Shown one piece after another: positions 57,008-64,000 of a DNA stretch of 64,000 nt. Every line of letters starts with the position of its first letter. Within the stretch, counting starts at the first letter, position 1. Source of the stretch: Orychophragmus violaceus (taxonomy: Eukaryota > Streptophyta > Magnoliopsida > Brassicales > Brassicaceae); the NCBI GenBank assembly GCA_030180135.1, contig CM058229.1, forward strand, positions 39,087,522 to 39,151,521. The letters are read 5' to 3'. Below the pieces are notes generated by a model. It did not search any database. It was not told the DNA's origin and saw only the letters and a program-made list of their open reading frames with translations. A program made the translations under genes and the position numbers.

Positions 57008-57025
57008 TCTCCGACAACGGCGCCA
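57008..57025 (-). other. GP3 primer binding site, tRNA-Asp type
   Basis: On minus TGGCGCCGTTGTCGGAGA, two differences from the GP2 site. Confidence 0.85.
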
Positions 57026-57031
57026 AAAACT

Positions 57032-58212
57032 TGACAGGTCGAGTTTTATCCCTATACTAACTGCAAGTGCACAGTGATGTGGATGTAGTACTTAGGGTAT
57101 CGAAATCCACAGGGACTCTGGGCAACGATAGATTTAGAACGATCGAGTTAAACTAGGAGAAAGCAAAAGTGATTAGAAACTAAAAAGCAAAGCAAGAAAG
57201 TAAATCAGGTGATTTTGTGAGCAAGGAAACGAAGGCGTTAAGTCTAGGGAGTTCTCAGGAAATCAGGAACACAAGCAATCAATCAATCTGAATCTAATTA
57301 AGAACTGTTCTAGAACTCAAACACAGATATAGAAGTAACCAACTGTCGTTGTGAGAACTCTCTAAGTCTAAGTGCAGCAATCCAAATTCCTTTGTAATTA
57401 CTAACAGATTAAACTAGCTTTAATTCCAAGTTCGATATGTTCACAATCTAATTAAACCAAATTCCTTTGCGAGTAATTAAATTGCTCATCTATGTTCTTT
57501 CTAGCTAATTAACCAACTGTCGTTGTATCAATCAACCTAACATCATAAATCTGGGTAGCTAATTCAGATTAAGCAGTAAGAACAATCCTAGATGAAGAAC
57601 TAACATATATGAATCCCTACAGATTTATTAACCTATAATTCCATGAAATCCCTAATGAGAATCCCTAAACCTAACAGGTAATCTACTCAGACATGATCAT
57701 CGAAACAGAAAACATCATGAATAGAAAAACCAAATATCATAAAATCAAATAAAGAACTGGGGTTCAAAATCCTCTCTCTTTCGAGAGCAGGATCAGCCCC
57801 TAACTCTCTCTGAAAATAGAATAAAGCATAAGTAAAGCGTAGCCTAAACAATGGCTTAAAAACCCTAATATAATGGTATAAAGTCGGCTGGGGCTTCCTT
57901 GTAATTATGAGAAACTTCTGGGCCTTGTTGCAAATTCCATATTCTTCATTAACTCTCGCGAGAAAGGCCCATCACGCATGTGCATCGATCGACACCAAAG
58001 GTGTGTCGATCAACACATCTCTCAAATATCGACAGTGAGCTCATTCTCTCGGCCAAATGCTCCAAACAGCTCCAGAATTCGCCATAATCACCAAATCCAC
58101 TCCAAACGCATCTAGACCTGTAAACATACTAAAAAGACTCCAAAACATAATAAAAGACTCGATAAATAAGACATATACCATGGCTAAAATCCCTAAAATC
58201 CATGGTATATCA
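57032..58212 (-). repeat. GP3 5' LTR
   Basis: 1181 bp. The terminal hairpin has TATACCATGG (58174-58183) pairing with CCATGGTATA (58200-58209), a paired change relative to the other GP elements. Motif pair at 57981 and 58001. Confidence 0.92.
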
Positions 58213-58674
58213 ACTGTCCGTGCACTAAGGGACCAGAACCGGGACCTTCAAAGGCAAAGCAAGTGGCATGGTAGAAACATCAAGAAGTTAGCTAGTTGCT
58301 TGAAGAAGGTTACCAAGATTCTGAAGATGATCACGGGTAGGAAGGACAAGAGTAGCACTACCGGGCAGACATTCGCATCACGAGAGGTTCCCACTGGTTT
58401 GGATGAGGATATCGGGGCAGCAATTGTGGAAGTGATCGGAGAAGCTGATCATTTGGTTGAGGAGACAGATATGGAGCAGGGAAGATACTCCATGGCTGGA
58501 CATGAGATCGGAGGATTCGCACGCATGGCCGACGATACTTACTACGAGCCTCACCGCCACTCCGCAAACGAGATGAGAAGGCGAAAGAGAAGGGCAATAA
58601 GGACACCATCCTGCTCTTCCTCAAACCCAACATACTCCATGGGGGAATCATCATCCCCATCACACCACAACTAG
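58213..58674 (+). pseudogene. ATH ORF2, C-terminal part
   Basis: Continues the frame from 46024 after GP3. Begins with a Leu/Lys-rich stretch (VRALRDQNRDL, IKKLASCLKKVTKIL) likely to form a coiled coil, then an acidic region and a Ser/Arg-rich tail RRRKRRAIRTPS ... SSSPSHHN with TAG at 58672. GP2 ORF2 also ends in an Arg-rich, Ser-rich tail. Not recognised beyond the family. Confidence 0.7.
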
Positions 58675-60247
58675 CCAAGTAATACTCCACCCTTGTACAT
58701 ATTTAGTTTCTTTTCTTTATTAGCATTTTGTGTGTTTTCGGTCTCTTTTCCTTTCCTAGACCACACAAGGGACCGTGTGATTTAAGTTTGGGGGAGAGAC
58801 CAGTTGCTAATAATGTTTCTTTTGATCTTATTTTTCTCTTTTGCACTTTGAGTCTCATGCATTTCATTTAAAAAATTGAAAATTTTCAAAAAACAAATGT
58901 TCACAAAAAAAGCATTGTAGGATCGAGTCTAGTTCACATTGTAGATGCATGCATTGGGGACAATGATGATTTTTCCTTGTAGAGGCTCACCAATTAAGTT
59001 GCTTGTTACTTTAATCGATTTTCAGAACAAAGGAAAACCCATTGCTTGACTTTGAGATTCCGAAATTCCCTATCTTTGTGAAGCTTGCATGAACTTAACT
59101 CAATTCCGTGATATTGGACTTAATTTGACTTTGAAATATCTTGCTTAGGGGCTTGAAATGCAATCCCATGGTCCTTGCCCGAGTTATGCTTTCCCTTTTA
59201 CCACTCTCTTGATTAACTCGGGCAACCATTGATCTTATGATCATGGATTCCCTTACCCAAAGATCCTAAACCTTTCCTTGAAGCCTAAATTGATTTGTGA
59301 GTGAGACATGTTCTTGATAGCTTTTGGCATGTGCAAAAACTTGAGAGTATCGGGAACGACAATGGTCTTTTCTCATTTTAGCTAGCTCTATTTTCCATAA
59401 GAGTCTAGCATTAGGATGGGAAATAAGTTTGGGGGAGAGATGAGAGTTAAATTGGGAATAGAAGGATCAATGAATATAGTTGAAAAAGGGTTCAAAGAGA
59501 AAGAAATTCACTAGGAAGTCTTATAAGAAAAAAGCTATGTGCAAAAAGAAAAGAGAATCAAGTAAGTCCCCTAGGAAAGATTCAAAGAGAAATAAAAGAA
59601 AGATCAAGTGATGAGGGGGATAAGTTATGAAAAAGAATGCTCAAGAGTGAAAAAGAATAGAAAATCAGTTAAGAATTTCCTAGTTGACATAAAGAAAAGA
59701 ATGAAAAGGCCAATGGGGTGAGTGTTTGTTGAAAATTTTGATCATGGTTTGCTTTTGAAAATGGGATTGTATAGAGAAATCTTCTAGGGATTGGGTAGAA
59801 CAATGAGAAAAGAACTTTGTATGCATGAATTGTTCCCTTTCTTAGATAGATTTTGTGTAATGCCATTTGCTCCTATTCTTGAGATTTAACCACCTCCAAA
59901 GACACTACTAAGCCACCTCAAATAGCCTCTCTTGAACCTTGCCGATTGGGATTGATTGATTGCCCCTTTGTGAGATCGCACTTAACCTTTAATGAATGTA
60001 AGGAATTGAGTTGATGATTGATTGTGTTCTATAGGATCTCGGGAGTTAGAGTAGGAATTGAGGGAACGGTAATGTGGAAGTACATGGACAGACAATGTGA
60101 TTAGAGCAACTTGTAACTTTTTTGAAAGATCTTGTATCTTGTTGTGAGTTTTGTGGTTTTGAGTCCCCGCCTTCAAACCTTTCTCCCAACTTGCTTTGAT
60201 GGTCTTATGCATGCTTGTGGACAAGCAAGGTTTAAGTTTGGGGGAAT
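58675..60247 (+). other. ATH 3' non-coding region with three polypurine-like tracts
   Basis: AAGTTTGGGGGAGA at 58784 and 59425 and AAGTTTGGGGGAA at 60234, the last touching the 3' LTR. The rest is non-coding, with no credible ORF. Confidence 0.7.
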
Positions 60248-61726
60248 TGATATTCATGCATTTTATGCATTTAGGTTGTTGTTTAACTCATGTTTTGATC
60301 TCATTTAGTATCCATTCTTGTTATCCTCTTGTCCTTTGTCTCATTTAGAGTCTAGAAACATTTAGGATTAGGAATTAGCATTTTAGGTTGTGTTTGGAGT
60401 GTTCCTTGTGTCTTTGTAGGTGATTGGAGGTGCAAGGAGTGTTGGTGAGCTAGGAAGTGAAGTTTGGAGCTCAAAAGACGAAGAAAGACCCAGCATGAAG
60501 TTCGTATCGGCCACCATATCAGTTGGGGTGGCCGATACATCTCCTCGGATTAAAGTTCAAGAAAAATCAGAGACTCCGTATCGGTTGGCATATCGGTAGA
60601 GCCAACCGATACATTTCTTCGGATTAAAAGCAGAGAAGCCAGTATCGGTGAGCATATCGGTTAGCCAGACCGATATGCTCATTTGACAGGAAAATCCGAA
60701 GTCACGTATCGGCCAGCATATCGGTTTGGCTGGCCGATATAGTTCCCAGATATTGTCCTTGGATCCGGGTCAACACCCGGTTTGTTACGGGTTGACCCGG
60801 TTCGTCCCCCTTAACTATTTAAAGTCCAAAACCTAATTTTTATTGTCTCTTAAGCTTGTTTTTGTTTCAAAAACCCTTTTGTAAGAACAAGTTTGAATCT
60901 TTGTTAATCTAAGTACTTCTTTTGTGATTTCTTCTCTAAATCTTTTCTATCTTTCTCTAATCTTCATGATTAACACTATCTCTATGGGTTTTGTTAATCA
61001 TAGCATGATTAGTGAGTAGTTTCTCATAGGGTTTATGGGTTAGGTAGGATTTGGTTGATTAGGGATGATTAATGGATGTCTAATGTTTATCTATCTTAAA
61101 TCTCTTCTATCTTAGTGTTCTTAATGCCTAGTTAGCCTTGATCATGTTGATTAGGATGTTTAGGATTTCTTGCCCACCATGTGTTCGATGAAATGCCAGT
61201 TTTAGCTTTGATAGGACTTTCACATTCTAGCACATGAAAATGGATGTTTAGAGTGATTTTTGCCTATATGGAACTTGTTTGAATGCTTGCTTGATCTTAA
61301 TTTACAAATGAGAATTTGTTCTTGGATTAGGATTAGGGAAAGAGATTAGTACTAAGAGATTAGACTAGTCAACTTGTTGTGTTCCTTGCTAGGAGGTTAG
61401 CTTCCTTGAAGTTTGAATTAGCATCCTTGATCATCCCGAGTCACTAAATCCGTTGACCTTTTCCTATAAGCCTTATCCTTTAATCTTGATCTTCTAGTTT
61501 GTTATTTGATTGCTTAATTCTCTCTTGTTTAGATTTGTTTGCTTTGTTATTGTTAATTGCACTTAGAATCTTTAGAATTACAACTTGAATCTGTGTTGCT
61601 TGACTTTTAAGGTTTGGTGTATTCGTGATTGGTCATAATTCACTCCCAATTGGTTCGATACCTCTTACTACGCGATAAGTAAGAGGAATTGATACCTCTT
61701 ACAGGATTCCAAAATCCTAGTTATCA
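60248..61726 (+). repeat. ATH 3' LTR
   Basis: 1479 bp. TATCGG array at 60506-60742, with intact inverted members in all four units (two end GATATG or GATATA). Ends ATCCTAGTTATCA before TAGTG. Confidence 0.93.
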
Positions 61727-61731
61727 TAGTG

Positions 61732-63400
61732 TCATCATTCAAACATGCTCGTGGACATGTCCATGTGGATGGCTTAGTTGTAATTTTTTTTACTGGACTC
61801 GACTGGTGAACTATCTCTTATTACGATATTCGTTAGTCATTTTGTGCACATGTCCATGTGAATAGTATGCTTTGAAATTTATTGTATGTTCACTAACTTT
61901 CACGGATTTCACGTAATCAAAATTGTCCACACATACATAATCAACCAGATAAATAGATGACTCTAGATGTCCATTTAAACTTGTCCATACAAACATAATC
62001 AAAATGGAAAAACATGATGAAAATAGATGTCCACTTTACATTGTTTATTATGACGTAATCAAAAGAAAATAGTATATGGAAATAGATGTCCACTTTACAT
62101 TGTTCTTTAGCCTATACATTGATTTGAAAACATGGTCCATTGATACGAAAACTTCTGGTGATGGATGAAGGTTAGTAAGTCCACATTGTTAATATGAAAA
62201 TTGTACATGAGAACATGGTTGTCTACGGAATATCGATTTTTTTACAAAATTGAGAAATGAAAAATGAAATCATGCCCACTACCATATGTAAATATATGTT
62301 CATCTTACAATGTCCATGAGACCCTATATACTACTACATAAACTTGGTACTACAAAGTTCTAATAAACTATGAAGTTTCTCAAAATGTGTCCATGGAAAA
62401 GCGTATTAATAACAGAAAATGTGCAAAACCTTTTTCACATAGAAGTAATCAATATAATAAACTATATAGAAATAAATGTCCATTTAAAATTGATCACACA
62501 TACGTAATCAACAGTATAAATAGATGGAATTAGATGTCCATTTAAACGTGTCCATACAGATATAATGAAAATGGAGAAACAAGATAGAAATAGTTGTCCA
62601 CTTAACATTGTCTATTGTGACTTAATCAACATGTGGAACTAAATGTAAATAGATGTCCAATCTACATTGTCCGTTATACTTATACACTGATCTAAAAACT
62701 AGGTCTATTGATCTTCAAACTTCTTGTGATGGAATAGACATAACAGCTTGATGGGGTGTCTGTTCGTAGTGAATAACCTCTGAAGAAGATGATTTTCTGT
62801 GAATATGAAAATCCTGTCCACACAAATGTAAACTAAAAGTTGAGAATGGTATAGAAATCACATGTTCATTTAAAGTGGTCCGCATGGACGGAATAACCGA
62901 GAATTATGGTGAAATATATAGATTCATATGTCCATTAAAACTTGTCCACGATAATGGATTTAAAAATGCTAATCTATTTAAGCGAAATATAAATCAAATG
63001 TCCATTTGCACGTGTCCATACAGACATAATAAAGAAAATACTTTAATAAGCTATATAGGAATCGAATGTCAACTGAATAACGAGTGCCTAAATGGCTATC
63101 TAAACGTAATAATAAGCCGGTGTCCATTAACATATGTCCACGAAGTTGATATAGGATGTCCACTGCAGAATATTCACACGGACTTATGCATGGTAAGTGT
63201 AGTATATATATTCAATTTTCCATTTAAGCTTGTCCACAAGGGCGATTTAAAATAGGATAAATATAAAGAAATCGCATATCCATTTAACATTGTCCACACG
63301 AACTGTGTAAACAAGAAATCAAATAAATGCAAAGTGATTCGCTTTTTAGATATCCGATTTTGGATTTGAGAAAATTTCTCACAATAACTTACTCATAACC
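61732..63400. other. MULE-like internal region rich in GTCCA repeats
   Basis: About 25 copies of GTCCA[TC], mostly in phrases like AGATGTCCATTTAAACTTGT and TTGTCCACACATACATAATC, at irregular spacing of roughly 40-110 bp. No ORF is recognised (62875-63255 is within the repeats). Confidence 0.55.
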
Positions 63401-63965
63401 CAAAGTGCAAAGTGAGCAGAGGAGAACAACCCAAATCAAAAATATTCATAACAGATCCAACGAAACTCAAACAAGCTAAGACAAATGAGTCTAGGATTAT
63501 ATATGAGATACATACAAAAAAAACAGAAATAAAATGTAAGAAATTTGAAGAAATCAGAGGAAAAATTAAAAAAAAAAAAAACCTTAGGGCCAGATCTTCT
63601 ATCTGGAGCGAACAAGGGACAGTCACAAGATTGAAATGATATTGAAACGAAAATATGCCGACAAGGGAGAGAGATCTGAAAGTAGATTTGGTCGACGGCC
63701 ATGAGAAGCAGAGAAACAAAGAGAGAGACAAATAAACATAGGGTTTTGAGAGTTTTTGTTGTTTTTAGTGATATGAGAGAGTTAAAGTAAAATGTAAGAA
63801 CTAAAAGAATATAAAGTAAATGTAGCAAATGGTTTAGTTAGAATAAAACAAGGGTAAATTAGTATTATCCATATGTTAAAGTGCCTAATGACAATAAAGT
63901 GACTTATTGTGTAATACATAAGTGGGAAAGTGACTACACATGTAAATATCTCCTACCATACCACT
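63401..63965 (-). other. MULE-like right part, possible promoter or captured exon
   Basis: A less AT-rich block at 63590-63760 reads on the minus strand as a CT-rich leader (GTCTCTCTCTTTGTTTCTCT) and then ATGGCCGTCGACCAAATC. I do not recognise the encoded peptide, and the frame becomes low-complexity. It could be the promoter and first exon of a lost transposase or captured gene. The inverted terminal segment follows at 63875-63965. Confidence 0.3.
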
Positions 63966-64000
63966 AATATTTATTATGTTTTAAACACTATTTCCATTAG

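Larger units (their letters stand above)
46025..58212 (-). mobile_element. GP3: gag-protease element lacking capsid, host of GP4
   Basis: Perfect ACTGT duplication (46020-46024, 58213-58217). LTRs are 57032-58212 (5') and 46025-46245 plus 52900-53859 (3', split by GP4), 1181 bp each, about 2% different by eye. The internal region is only about 3.2 kb: PBS, leader array, shortened gag, protease, hairpin, 3' array, tracts. Without GP4 the element is about 5.5 kb, the smallest of the family here. Confidence 0.93.
35899..61726 (+). mobile_element. ATH: full-length Athila-type gypsy element, nested host
   Basis: TG...CA ends, perfect TAGTG duplication (35894-35898 and 61727-61731). Order: LTR, tRNA-Asp-type PBS, gag-pol, hairpin, motif array, putative intron, ORF2, polypurine-like tracts, LTR. 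GP3 with GP4 inside it interrupts ORF2 at 46024/58213. Without them the element is about 13.6 kb. All coding frames carry stops, but no frameshift is seen in gag-pol. Confidence 0.95.
34941..63965. mobile_element. probable MULE-like DNA transposon, interrupted by ATH
   Basis: The left end (34941-35030: ATTTACATAATTAGTCGCTTT ... TTAGTCACTTT) and the reverse complement of the right end (63875-63965: ATTTACATGTGTAGTCACTTT ... TAAGTCACTTT) are similar over about 90 bp. Both sides of ATH (35260-35898 and 61732-63300) carry the same GTCCATGTGGATG-type phrases. I infer one element with long diverged inverted ends, split by ATH. No transposase is recognisable, so it would be non-autonomous or gutted. 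Confidence 0.45.

Noticed and set aside
63436..63828. 130-codon minus-strand ORF at the right end as a real gene
   Set aside because: Only a short stretch after ATGGCCGTCGACC looks coding. The rest is T-rich low complexity and no family is recognised.

Overview
This window is plant nuclear DNA dominated by transposable elements. It resembles a pericentromeric or heterochromatic block of a Brassicaceae genome. The Athila-type (Ty3/gypsy) elements with a tRNA-Asp-like primer site, the ATHILA ORF-1-like second ORFs and two decayed host-gene fragments that resemble Arabidopsis families (both recognised from memory) point there. I found no intact host gene, no rRNA or tRNA gene and no CRISPR array. 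Almost every coding region is a broken retroelement ORF.

Layout. 1-2877: 3' part of a Ty1/copia element with its short 3' LTR. 2911-9500: a poly(A)-tailed retroposon (minus strand), split by a chromovirus-type gypsy element (4167-9366, minus). 9880-17690: a minus-strand fragment of a molybdenum-cofactor-sulfurase-like gene, split by a gag-protease element, here called GP1 (10286-16896, plus). 17691-21660: AT-rich DNA holding a WD40 (AMBRA1-like) pseudogene remnant at 19304-20075. 21660-31692: a second retroposon split by GP2 (22693-31566, plus, perfect ATTTC duplication). 31693-33787: AT-rich DNA. 33796-34890: a 5'-truncated LINE (minus). 34941-63965: a probable MULE-like DNA transposon with diverged terminal inverted repeats. 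It contains a four-layer nest: MULE > full Athila element ATH (35899-61726, plus, TSD TAGTG) > GP3 (46025-58212, minus, TSD ACTGT) > GP4 (46246-52894, minus, TSD GGAGT).

How the parts relate. ATH carries gag, protease, RT, RNase H, integrase and an env-position ORF (ORF2), all read in one frame and broken only by stop codons. GP1-GP4 keep gag and protease but have no RT or integrase, so they look like non-autonomous Athila derivatives (the class called TR-GAG) that would need enzymes from an ATH-like helper. GP2 still has an ORF2. GP3 has also lost the capsid part of gag. GP4 is youngest (about 1% LTR divergence by eye), with a gag-protease frame broken by one TAG.

The most unusual signal is a family-wide short motif around CGATCG (typically GCATCGATCGACACA or GCAACGATCGTTGCA). 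It occurs about 70 times across the GP elements, mostly as pairs about 21 bp apart. It sits at five equivalent places: LTR upstream of a TATA-like box, leader, gag spacer, after protease, and after ORF2. It is read in two different reading frames inside gag, so the nucleotide sequence rather than the peptide seems to be kept. ATH has a different motif (TATCGG/CCGATA) at two equivalent places. The 3' arrays lie between a hairpin with compensatory changes and a splice-donor-like site, and in GP2 and ATH the following intron-like segment ends right at the ORF2 start. This looks like a conserved, undescribed cis-regulatory or splicing module.
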